Assembly: GCA_001692895.1 (NCBI GenBank)
Contig: KV748242.1
Coordinates: 558,001-622,000 of the forward strand
From: Cenococcum geophilum 1.58
Lineage: Eukaryota; Ascomycota; Dothideomycetes; Gloniales; Gloniaceae
Direction of reading: 5' to 3'
DNA length: 64,000 nucleotides
Numbering within the stretch: the stretch's first letter is position 1; every line of letters begins with the position of its first letter. The position numbers and the translations under genes were made by a program. Positions 11,399 through 22,226 of this stretch are shown here, one piece after another. The notes under the pieces were generated by a model, which saw only the letters and a list, made by a program, of their open reading frames with translations, was not told where the DNA came from and made no database searches.

Positions 11399-11935
11399 AC
11401 ACTTTTAGCGAAACCAAATTTCCTACGCCACTTCCCGTTTTCCTGACGCTATGCTTAGCCCAACTCTCTACCACCTAAATTTCCACAACTACACTATTTG
11501 CTAAGCTGCTATATGTTTAGGGTTACGGGGCAGTATCTATTTTACAGTTTTATTTACTAATTTTATGAAATGGGACTTATTTTTGGTTGTTGTAAAGGTA
11601 TTATTGTAAAACGAACGTCTGCGGGGGGTTACCTCAGCGAGCTCAGACGTGATTTTTTAGCTAGCGTCGGAATAACCTTCGCCGTCTTCCGAATTGCAAA
11701 ATCACGTCTGAGAGGGTTTGGCGAGTTTTGTTAAAATCCTAAATAAAATCCGTAAAACGGAGATTGCGGATATCTAATTTATTTATTCACATAACGCGTT
11801 ATTATTACCAAAAGTTTATACATTATTTTTAAGACTTAGGGCTTCTAAATAGTATGAATTTTATAATACGACTATTGCTTAGTCCTAATATTAATTTCGT
11901 TAAAGTTAAAAAACGCGTTATTAAAAACCTAAGAA

Positions 11936-14900
11936 TGTTAGCGACTTAGTTAATCGAGGCATGAGCACGATAAGAGAGACGCGCAAGCCTGTACAATTGG
12001 TAGTCTATAAACGAGGATCTAAAGCTAGAGAAAGGAAAGGAGAAGAAGAGCAGCGCCGGTTGAAGTAGGGTTCTTTTATACGGTCCTCTAGTCACGTAAC
12101 CTTAAAGTTCTGCTAAGTTCTGCTAGTTAAGTTCTGCCAAGTTCTGCCAAGTTCTGCCAGTGCCGTAATATTACCCCCCCCTCCGTAAAAGCCTGCCCTT
12201 AGGCTTTATATATCTATATTATGCCCATAGGGCATTCTTATCTTTATGCTCTTCTAGTAGCTTATTATCTTTATTATACTAGCATTCTATCTATTTGTCT
12301 AGGTACTTTAGCGGTCCCGGTTTATTAGGGTAACGGCTATAAAATTCTTAAAGCTTATAGGGACTACTAATAAAGTTCCATATAGGGTACTAGGTAGGAT
12401 CTGGGTTATAGCCTTTCCAACTAACGCGGTACTTTAGCGTTTTCCTTACTAGCTTATAGGCCAGTATCTCTTTAATTTCCCATTCGTTATCGCCACTAAC
12501 TTAAATCGGTAGGGGGGGTTTATTCTTTTGTCTAGGTAATAGGTTGTTTATAGCCTTCTATAGCTTATCCAGTAAGAAGATAGGGTAAACCTTAATTGAA
12601 TCTGGGAGCTCTACTTTGTATAAATTGCCTATTTTCTTAAGGACCTTATACGGTCCTACTATCTAATAATTAAGCTTACGGCTAGGCCGTTCCGTCTTTT
12701 AGTTTTTTATTATAACCCAAACCATATTACCTATAGTAAAGTTAGGCTCGCGCCTATGCTTGTTTGCTTGCTGTTTTATTAATTTCTAAGCCTTTTTTAG
12801 GTTTGTATAGGCTACCACCTAGGCTTCCTCTAAGCGCTTAGCGTACTGCTAGGCTTCCTTATAAGACAGTTTTTTGCGTATAGTTTATGGTCTTTCTAGC
12901 CTATCCTAGTTAAAGCTTATTCGGGGTAGATACCCTATTTTTAGTTAGATAGGTGCAAATTCCGTAGAGTTATAGGGTAGGGTTGCCTGGGCGTAGTTTA
13001 TTAGAAGTAGTAGTTCGCCCCAGTTATCTTAAAAGTAGTTAATAAAGGGCCGGAGTCTCTAGTCCAAGTATTAATTTATAATCTCCGTCTAACTATTTAT
13101 TTAGGGGTGGTACGCCGTAGAAAGCTTTAGCCTAATTTCTAAGATCTGGGTAAACTCGTTCTAGAAAGCCGATATAAACTGTGGTCCGCGGTCTAATATA
13201 ATAGTGTCTAGTGGTCTATAAATTTGGTAGACGTAATAGATATATAGTTAGGCCGCCTCTTTAGCGTTAATATTCTTATAATAGGGGATTAAGAACGGGC
13301 GCTTGCTAAAGTAGTTAACTAGAATTATAACTATATCATATCCGTCGCGGTCTGTAGGCAGCTCGTGAAAGTCTATAGAGATATACTGCTAGGGGCGTTC
13401 TGGTATCGGGAGTGGCTTTAATAGTCCTAGAGTCTTATCTCGCGGAATTATAGACCTATAGTAGTCGTTGTAGTTCCGTATATAGCGGTTAATATCTATA
13501 ACTATTCCGGGCCAGTAATATTGGTTACTAATAATTTTACGGGTTTTATTCTTTCTAGGGTGGGCTGTAGAAACCTAGGTATATGCTTCGGTAATAAGCC
13601 AAGTCCGTAAGTTCTATTCCTTTACTACTACTAGCCGTTCCTAATGCTTAAGTAATCCGTTTTTAAGGGACTATGGGCTAGTAACATTCTTTGCCTTTTT
13701 ACGGTACTCCTGTAGAGAAGGGGCCGTACGGTTTATCTACAGCAATTTGTTAATTAAGTTAAGTCCTAAAGGGTTAATAGGATACATCTCGGCGCTTAAG
13801 AAGTCTGTACTTAGTTCTGCCTATATCTGGGGGTCGAGGTGCTCTAGTTATAGTAGTGTCTGGGTCCGTAATAAGATCTTCGCAGCCGTCTAGTTACCTA
13901 GGTCTTATTCGCGCCTTATAAGAGCATCTGCACGGTTTATAGCGCCTAGTTTATATATAATTAAGAAGTGAAACTAAGATAGGATATCCGCCTAGCGTAC
14001 CTACTAGGCCGTAAGGGCTTTAGTTGTTATAAAGTATTCTAGGGCCTTATAATCCGAAACTACCTTAATAGACTTAGGGGTCCCTTCTAGTTATATACGC
14101 TAGTGCTAGAAGCTAGAGATAATAGCTAGCATTTCTTTATTATGGATGTGGTAGTTTAGTTTGGCATCTATTATAGTCTTTAAATAATATGCAATAGGGT
14201 GCTATTCTCCGTCCGGTTACTTCTGGGAAAAAATACCGGCTATTGCGCTATCTAAGGCATTAGTTTCTAATATTAAGGGCCGTTCTAGGTTAAAATAGGC
14301 AAGTAGGGGAGCCGATACTAGTCGTTTTTTAAGCTTAGTAAAGGCCTGTATATATATAGCGTTAAAGTAAAAGGGCTAGTCTTTTCTAGTAAGGCGGTTA
14401 AGAGGCCGGGCAATCCTGCTGTAATTCTTAATAAAGCGTTAGTAGAAGTTACAGAAACCTAAAAATAATTATACCCCTTTTACGGTCCGTAGGGGTATCT
14501 ACTAGTTAATTACGGCCGTTTTTTCTAGGTTGGCCTTAATTCCGTCTATACTGATAATAAAACCTAGGTACTTTATACGCTTAATACTAAATTCTAACTT
14601 CTTAATATTGGCCTAGAGGCCAGCTTCCTAGAGCCATTATAGGACTTTATAAACATGCTTCTAATGCTCCAATTTATTCTTAGAGTAGATTATAATATTA
14701 TCTAGGTAGGCTATACAGAAGTTGTTAAGGTAGTTAAATAGTATGTTATTTATATACCGCTAATATATAGCCAGTCCGTTAGTCAGCCTAAAAGGAAGTA
14801 CTTTATATTTATATATTCTGTAACGGGTCCGAAATATAATAAGATCCTCTAATCTAGGGTCTATTTTAATCCGGTGAAAAGCCTAACGGATATTAAGCTT

Positions 14901-17837
14901 TATAAAGATCTTAGCTCTACTTATTTAGGCTAGAGTCTTATTAAGTAAGGGCAGTAAATAGCGGTCCTTGCGGGTTATATTATTAAGTTTATAGTAATTA
15001 ATATAGAAATAAAGTCCTCTATTTGGCTTCTTAGTAAAGAAAATAGGTAAGTTAAAAGGGGCTTAGCTAGGCTTAATAAAGCCCTTATCTAGGTTATTAA
15101 TAAGGTACTACTTTATAGCCTATAATTTGGCAGCAGACTGCTAACGGAGGGGGCTATAGCTAAGGGTGTCCTCCTTATCTGGCTTAATCTTAATCTTATA
15201 GTTATACGGTTAGTAAGGCGAAAGTATGTTAGATGCTACCTTAGAGAATACATCCTTAAATTTCTGGTATTAATAAGGTAGTTTCTGTTTAACCAGCTCC
15301 TTATCTATAAGCTTACTTTCCTATCTACTAAGCTTACTTTCCTTTTCCTTAATTATTTAATTAATTTTATATAAGCTGGTAGTAAAGGTAACGGTATTAG
15401 GTTAGACCAAGTTCTAGTAGAATCCTACAGCGCTAATACAGCAGATATTAACCGGGGGAAGGTCCGTAGGTTTCTTTACGGACTTTTATTGGGCCGTATT
15501 TTGCGGTATAGAGTTTATAATCTTCCTTAGCTCACATTCTATTTTCCGTAAATTATCCTTTTAATTTATTAGTTTAGTATATCGTCCAATATTCCTAGCT
15601 ATCCTTTATAGCTTCGTAGGGCCTAAGTTCTCCCTAGGGAACTTAGGTAGATCACTACTAACTTCCTAGGTCTCTTATGCGGGTGGCGTAGTATAAGTAA
15701 CTTAGGGGCGGCGTAGTATACGGATCCTTTGCGAATTAAGCTGTACATCCTTCTTAAAAGCCTAGTCCCTACGCATTATATCGGCCTAGTAAATGGGGTT
15801 TATCTATAGCCGTATAAGGTTTTCTATTATAATACTAATTTCTCTTATAAAGGAAGGCGTTAGGGGTATAGTTTCGGGCTAAAGAAGCTGTCTATTCTAT
15901 ATATTAAGCTATAAGCCTAAATAGGCTAGCTATTTTCTTCCTAAGATTATATTATAGCTTCTAAGGTCCGTAATTAGGAAGGGGATGTTATACTGCCTTC
16001 GTCCGTTAACGCGGAGGTAGATCTATAAAATAGTCATAATAGGTAGCCCTATTTATCCGTTATACCCGCGAATAGAAATAGGTTTGGGCAGTTCTTTAAG
16101 GGGTATATTTAGAAATTTAGCTAGCTTTATAGCATACTAGGTGTCTATTAAGGCAAAGGTATTTACTCTAGAGTTAGCTAAAGTAGAGGTTAAAACTTAA
16201 TATCTATTACGGAATAAAGTATAAGGGATAGTGCAGCTTTTTCCACTAACTAGCCGACCTAGATTAATATATAATATATTAATTCCTTTTAACCCTAAAG
16301 AGGAGTCTTCCTCTAGGGTTCCTCTTTTTCTAACTCTATACTATCCTCCTAAATTAATAGGACCTTATTTATCTTCGCCGCTATTAGGCAGTTTCTTATA
16401 AAGTAGTCTTTTTAGCCGCATAAAAAGCAAGCTTCTTAATTACTAAGGGCTTATCTATAGGGGTTACTGTAAGTAGGCCGAGTATATACTAGGCCTACGG
16501 TAGGACTAGCTATATAACTAGCTGCTAGGTTAACGACAGGCTAAATAGTTAGTGCTATAGGAGTTGCGGTCCGTATAGGGGTACTATTAGCTGTTCTTAT
16601 AGTGCTTATGGTCTAGTTTAAAGAGTTCCTAGCTTTATACCACTTAGCACGTGCCTTAATTTAACAGAGGCCTTAGTTAATAGCTAGATAGTGGTCCATA
16701 AGTACCTTTAGCGTCTATATAGTAGTAAAAACTAGTAGTACGGCGCGCTATAGGTCTAGGGTAAGTTTATTAAAGAGGTCTAGCAGTAGGTCTTTATAGG
16801 GAATTTAGGCTTAGCTAGCTAGGTATAGAAAGCGGGTTTAGAAGGTTAAAAAGGTCTCCGTTATTTTTATGTTTAGGCTTTTATAATTAAGGTAGGCGTT
16901 TTATATCTTAAAGGGGTCCTTATAAACGGAAGATAAGTAGTTAATTATTTCTTCTTTAGAGACAAAGGGGTCTGCGGAGTTTACGGCGTATTGCGGACGT
17001 AGATGCGTCTATATATCCCCGCCGGTACGGCCGAAGATATAGGCTATTTTAGCTTAAGTAGTAGGGAAGTGGTCCATATTAACTTTAAGCTTATCTTATA
17101 GTTAAAGCTTCTAATTATTAAATATAGGGTTAGTTCCGTTTATAAGTAATAGGGGGTCTATAACCTTCGCAGATTATAATAATATAGTGCTTTGGGCTAG
17201 GGCCTTAAGGACCATAGTAAGTCTGTCTAATGGGTTATTACTAGAGGTAGGGGTGTCCCTAGTTTCTAGCAGTTCTTATAGCTATTTAATTTTAGTATTA
17301 GCTACCGCAAGCTTCGCCTAAGGGGTTAAAACAGTTATTATTTCTTTATCTAAGGTATTTAAGGGTCCTACAGCTGCTTTACTGGCTGCTGTATTTCTTA
17401 GTATGGTAGTACGGGTATTAAGTAATTCCGGGTAATTTCTTTAGGGGTTCTGGTCTGTGCGCGTCCGGTTCTTAGGGTTCTTTTTATGTTCCTTTTATAT
17501 TCTAGGGGTTCTATCCTATCCTTATAGTCCTAGTAATGTCCTTAGGGTCCTATTCTATATCCTTATCCTTTTTATAGCCTTATAAATATATTTAAGTTCC
17601 TTTTTAGGAAGAAAGGGTAAAATAAGCTTTAGATAATATTAGCGACTTAGTTAATTAAGGCACGAGCACAATAAGAGAGACGCGTAAGCCTATACAATTA
17701 GTAGTCTATAAACAAGGATCTAAAGCTAGCGAAAGGAAAGGAGAAGAAGAGCAGCGCTGGTTGAAGTAGGGTTCTTTTATGCGGTCCTCTAGTCACGTGA
17801 CCTTAAAGTTCTGCCAAGTTCTGCCAGTGCCGTAACA
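11936..17837 (-). mobile_element. Ty3/Gypsy chromovirus retrotransposon, copy 1
   Basis: Complete element with LTRs at 11936-12170 and 17637-17837 (TG/TA...CA/TA ends) and a perfect 5-bp target duplication AAGAA (11931-11935, 17838-17842). A polypurine tract (read as a C-run, 12174-12182) lies next to the low-coordinate LTR, so the coding strand is minus. LTR length differs (235 vs 201 bp) through copy number of an AGTTCTGCCA repeat. It is inserted in the TIR element 7173-19342. Confidence 0.93.
12183..17450 (-). pseudogene. Gag-Pol remains of Gypsy copy 1
   Basis: Read on the minus strand from high to low coordinates: Gag with a zinc knuckle at ~16436-16396 (CFLCG...DYFIRNC, central residue lost to a stop), reverse transcriptase with CIAYLDNIIIY at ~14720-14694 (catalytic YLDD changed to YLDN by a G-to-A transition), RNase H and integrase to ~12700, and a chromodomain-like tail at ~12445-12390 (WKGYNPDPTW). 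The chromodomain places it in the chromoviruses. Very many in-frame TAG/TAA codons make it inactive. The same layout is present in copies 2 and 3. Confidence 0.85.
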
Positions 17838-17842
17838 AAGAA

Positions 17843-18655
17843 TGTATTATTCTTATTAAATAGTCTACTAATATTAATAAAACTATATAGATATGTAGAT
17901 ATCTACTACTTAAAGCCATTGCAACACCTAGTAGGTGCTGTAGTTGGGTCCTTCCTTGAAAACATCCTCCCTTGGCCCGGAGTGCCTCTGCTGCTACTAG
18001 GGGTGAGCTTTGGGCAGAGCCTCGTGCAGAGCCTTAGCAGAGCTTCGTGCAGAGCCTAGTGCAGAGCCTCGCGCAGAGCCTTAGTAGAGCTTCGTGCAGA
18101 GCTTAGTACAGAGCCTCGTGCAGAGCCTTAGTAGAGCTTCGTGCAGAGCTTCGTGCAGAGCTTCGTGCAGAGCTTCGTGCAGAGCTTGATGCAGAGCCAC
18201 GTGCAGGCGTGCAGACGTGTAGACGTGCAGGCGTGCAGACGTGTAGATGTGCAGACGTGCAGACGTGCAGACGTTCGTACGGGCGATCAATTGCAGAGAC
18301 GTTTGTAGAGACGATTGTATGGGCAATTGATCGATTGATTGTATAGGCGTTCATACGGGCGTTCATACGGGCGATTGTAGAACCTTCCTAGTATATTAGT
18401 GCTGCGTGTTAGTAGAGCTTTGGAGCTCTATATAGGGCTTCGAGCAGAGCCTCGAGTAGAGCTTCGAGCAGAGCCTCGAATAGAGCTTCGAGCAGAGCTT
18501 CGAGTAGAGCTTTTACAGAGCTTCGTACGGAGCTTCGTGCAGAGCTTTTGCAGAGCTTTAGTAGAGCTCCGTGCAAAGCTCCGTGCAGATCTCCGTGCAG
18601 GTCTCCGTGCAGGTCTCCCCCTAAGCTTCGTTCTGCAGAGCTCTCGCAAAGCTCT
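17843..18655. repeat. Inverted minisatellite module (12-bp unit and relatives)
   Basis: At 18010-18200 and 18440-18620 the 12-bp unit appears as AGAGCTTCGTGC and GAGCAGAGCCTC variants. At 18195-18290 a GCAGACGTGTAGACGT repeat of ~10 bp intervenes. The small ORFs seen on both strands here are by-products of repeat length. At 17970-17990 a CATCCTCCCTTGGCCCGGAG box resembles the conserved box between modules at 8550-8575 and 51930-51950. Confidence 0.75.
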
Positions 18656-18800
18656 ACACCCTCCTGTCAACTCCAGTGGTTAGCGCAGCCACGTCTGCAC
18701 GGCTTTTTTGTAGGGGAAGTTTTGGTATTTTTGCTGTTTAAGGGAAAGTAAGGCCGTGCAGACGTGGCTGCGCTAACCACCGGAGTTAACAGGAGGGTGT
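18656..18800. repeat. Foldback: 48-bp inverted arms
   Basis: Arms 18656-18703 and 18753-18800 pair with only two mismatches around a 49-bp T-rich loop. Each arm contains GGTTAGCGCAGCCACGTC or its complement. The arms are almost free of RIP-type changes although the surroundings are not, so this is a recent or protected small foldback/MITE, possibly only its two inverted ends. Confidence 0.85.
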
Positions 18801-19190
18801 ACAGCTCTACACAGATATAGAGCTTACAACTCTATTAAGGCCTACACCATAACCTATAAAGGGCTATAAAGTAAATAAATTAAATACGTATATAGCAGAT
18901 GGAATACCTACTAGTTGCGAAGAGGGCTAGCGGCGTAGGCGTAAGCGTGTTTACTACGTGGGTCAGTAGTGCAGTGGAATTGGAGCCTCTACGGTAACAA
19001 ATTCCTCTTAACGTCGCACGTATATAAGGAGCTAAAGATCTCATAACTTATAGAGTAGGCTTTTCTCTATAATTTGGTGTAATTTTTATGTTAATAGGTA
19101 TTATGGGAGGGTAGATTAATTTCGTTAAAGTTAATAAGGTCTTCTTATATAAACGGTGTTTAGGTTTTCTATAAATCTCGCCAAAGTCCC
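18801..19190. other. Gene-free inner part of the TIR element
   Basis: No coding potential. It contains a stretch (19100-19130) matching 11890-11920 in inverted orientation (AATTTCGTTAAAGTTAA), consistent with extended inverted ends of the element 7173-19342. Confidence 0.5.
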
Positions 19191-19426
19191 TCAGACCAAG
19201 AAAACGATTGCCGTCCTAAATCAGCTTAGCGGACGGTGCGGATATTCCTATATCCGCACAATCGATTTCTTGGTCTGAGCTTCTGAGGTAATGCGGGGGG
19301 AGGCTCGCTTAATTTTGATTTTCGCAATACTTTTGCAAAGGGTAAGAATTGGTCCGCACGGCCCGCCCACTCGCACACACCAATACCAAAATATCGTCAA
19401 TTTTAACTAATAATTACTCCACCAAA

Positions 19427-21313
19427 ATGGGTGATCTTTTGGAGCTACAAAATGCGCTCGCTGATTTACATCTTTAAGAATATCCTAATATATCTGAGAC
19501 GGCCCGAAGGCACGGCGTTGAGCGATTAAAGTTGTCAAAACACTGGCGCGGCGTTTAGGTGTTAATAGAAGAGTATCGCGAATCTTAAAGCTATATAACC
19601 AACGAGCAGGCTTAGAGCCTTATAGAGTATATAAATCTACTTATAAATTAAGGGATTCCTCCTATACCGCCGATGGTTAAATGCTTTGTTAAAGATATTA
19701 CTAGAATTAACGTTAGAAAGAACTACATTAACGAGTTTTGGCGGAAATTTGATAACCAGCTTCTAGGTGGTTATATTACTCCTATAGATCTTAAACGTAA
19801 GAGAGCTAATAACGCCTTTTTATACAGCTTATATTTCGAGATCCTCTATTAAAAGATTAAGTAATATAATATTTTACCGGAAGATACATATAATATGGAC
19901 GAAAAAGGTTTTCTGCTTAGGTGCCTCACAAAGCTCTACTAAATCTTTAGTAAAAAGGCTTAGGAGGATAGTTACCTTAACGGTGTAGGCCAAGATAGAA
20001 ATAGAAACTGGATAACTATTCTAGCGATGATTTGTGCCGATAGGACTTATATTTCACCTGCTATTATCTATCCTTTAAAAAGTAGCAATATCCAGCTAAA
20101 TTAGCTTTAAGATTACAAGCCTAAATAGTAGCCTGCTTTCTTTACCGCTTTAGAGAATAGATGGACTAGTAATAAGATTGGTTATAAGTGGCTTACTATA
20201 ATCTTTAACCGCTATACTAAGCGCAAAGCGTGCTTAAATAAAGAGTGGAGGCTTTTAATCTATAATAGCTACGGCTCTTATTTAAATATAGAGGTCCTTA
20301 ACTGGTGCCATACAAATAAGGTTCTTGTGGCTGTATTTCCTCTATACAGTATATATAGACTTTAGCCTCTTAACGTCTCATTATTCTCGCCGCTAGTAAA
20401 GTATTATAGCCGTAAGCTCGACTACTATATAGCATATAGTTAAGGGCTTATTTCCATAGGCAAGCGACACTTCTAGAGGATTTTTTGGGCCGCGTATAAT
20501 CAAGCCTTTACGCCGGATAATATTACTAGTAGATGGAGGAAGACTGGAATCTATCCGTTTAATCCTAATACTGTTTTAGGCCGCCTCCCAAAACGCACGC
20601 GTAAGGAGTCTCCACTACCTAAAAGCCCACCTAGGATAATCCTACTACTTTAGCCTAACGATAGGACTAGTATGCGGAACCTGCTAAACGCTATAGTAGG
20701 TAGGGCAACGAGAGAGAAGCTCTAGCTATGCTTAATCTTCTAGGATATATAGGCGAATAACAGACTTCTTATAGAAGAGAATAATGGGCTTAAGGTAGCC
20801 CTCTGTAATAAGAATAACAAGCAACCTAAGAGTAAGGGCCTTTTTGAAGAATTACGCGACGTTAGAGAGGGTAACTTCCTATTTTTAAGCCCTGCTAAAG
20901 TACAGTAAGCAAAGGACCTAAAAACCAAGCGTAAGCAGGCCAAGATAGACGAACGACGCGCTATTAAAGAGAGGAAGATCTAATAAGCAATTGCGAAAGA
21001 AAATAGGCTCCGTATAGAGGCAGAAAAGAGAGCTGCTTGGCTTACCGATTAAGTGCGTAGGGCTACGGAAAAGGCTATAAAGAAAGCTAAATAACAATAA
21101 GCAAGAGAGGATTATAAGGTAGCCTAATAGCTTCGCCAAAAGGCTAAGGCGGCTAAGAGGATACCTAGGAAGAAGAATAATAAGGTGTTTAACGAGGAAG
21201 TTTAATTGGTTAAGGTAGTGGAGGTAGAAGAGGCTGCCGCTGTACCCCCCCTTTGGGGTACGCGAATAAGAAAAATAAACCTACCACAGAGGTTTAAGGA
21301 CTGCGAGCTCTAA
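19427..21313 (+). pseudogene. Pogo/Fot1 DDE transposase pseudogene
   Basis: ATG at 19427 (MGDLLELQNALADLHL then a stop) to TAA at 21313 is 629 codons in one continuous frame with no net indel, only nonsense and missense transitions. An N-terminal HTH/CENP-B-like part comes first. The DDE_1 core then shows NMDEKGFLL (19892), NWITILAMICADRTYISPAI and ALENRWTSNKIGYKWL. The DGHGSH motif is decayed to YNSYGSY, and VFPLYSIYRL and KTGIYPFNP follow. The C-terminal third is Lys/Arg/Glu-rich and probably coiled coil. In the wild-type enzyme this catalyses cut-and-paste transposition at TA. Here it is dead through RIP-type stops and loss of one catalytic Asp. Confidence 0.88.
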
Positions 21314-22226
21314 TTGGCTAGATTCACAGCTCCTTAAAACCTCATCTACTAGAATTATATAAATATTGGATTTTATATGTCGCGAATAGTGTTCCAACTG
21401 ATACCGGTACACACGATATTCCGGAACATTTCTGCCTCATTCCGGAACGAGTCGTCCTTATTCCAGAATGAGTCGTGTATCGCTTAGATCGGCTCCATTC
21501 CGGATTGCTTGCCTTATTCCAGAAAAGAGCTTGCCTTATTCCGGAAAAGATCTAAAGCTATATTAAGATTTGATAGAGCTTTTTTAACTTTTCGGTAAAT
21601 ATATGGATTTTAGCTATAAAATAAGCGGTTATATATCTTAGATATTATAATCTATCATTTAGTAGAGCATAGTCGCGATCTCTGGTATAAAAATATAAGA
21701 TCTTAATTTTCTAATAAGATTTTCTATTACTCTAGAGATTAAATTTTACTACCCCTCCAAACTACCATAATACCATTAGCTTCCATCTAAACTAGGTTAC
21801 GCTGCAATTTATAGATATATTTAAAGGCCTTTCCACGTTATAGATATAGTCTATAAGTAGTAAAAACCAATTAGGTAGGGGGGGTAGTTAATCGCGTTCC
21901 CTAATACTAAAATTTACAAATTACGTAAAGCTTTAAACCCACCAAGATCTGTTAAAAGCTGGGCTCCCTAATATTCTGCTAGTTATAAACTAATTGCCTA
22001 ATTAGGTTTGGCGTAATTACGATTTAGATTTCTCCTAGCTGCGCCAATCTTACTTACTCTATCATTCTCCTTTCCTTTAGCTTGCGCAGCCTCGCCAGTA
22101 GGCTTAATTAATTACCTCCCTTATCTACTATTAATTAAGGTTGTGTAGAACTTTATAGCAGAGTCCCCCATTAGGCTCGCTTTGTTTAAGAGTTAATCTA
22201 AGTACTATAAGCTCTTGCTAGAGGCT

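Larger units (their letters stand above)
7217..11628. mobile_element. Palindromic composite element built of minisatellite modules
   Basis: Inverted ends of ~190 bp (7217-7402 and 11437-11628) start CCCGCAGACGTTCG and share CTAAGCA/TA and TCAGGAAA at their inner edges. Between them lie two outward-facing modules with partly the same order of parts: a 12-bp repeat, a GGGTCCCCGCTATATTCCCG box, a CCTAGGGA/CTCCCTAA box and a 20-bp repeat. A MITE-like core (9529-9892) separates them. No protein gene is credible; ORFs here are minisatellite artefacts. The exact insertion joint is uncertain by ~10 bp. Confidence 0.65.
7173..19342. mobile_element. TA-flanked TIR element, enlarged by nested insertions
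   Basis: Left end CCCTTTGCGAAAGTATTGCG at 7173 and its inverted copy ending at 19342, both next to TA (7171-7172, 19343-19344), as in Tc1/mariner-type transposition. The inverted ends continue through AAAATTAAGC, CCTCC, and a TTACCTCAG followed by a CTCAGAC hairpin (11629-11700 left, 19190-19290 right). The left end is interrupted by the composite element 7217-11628, and the interior by Gypsy copy 1. Without these about 1.9 kb remains, with no transposase recognised, so it looks non-autonomous. Confidence 0.75.
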
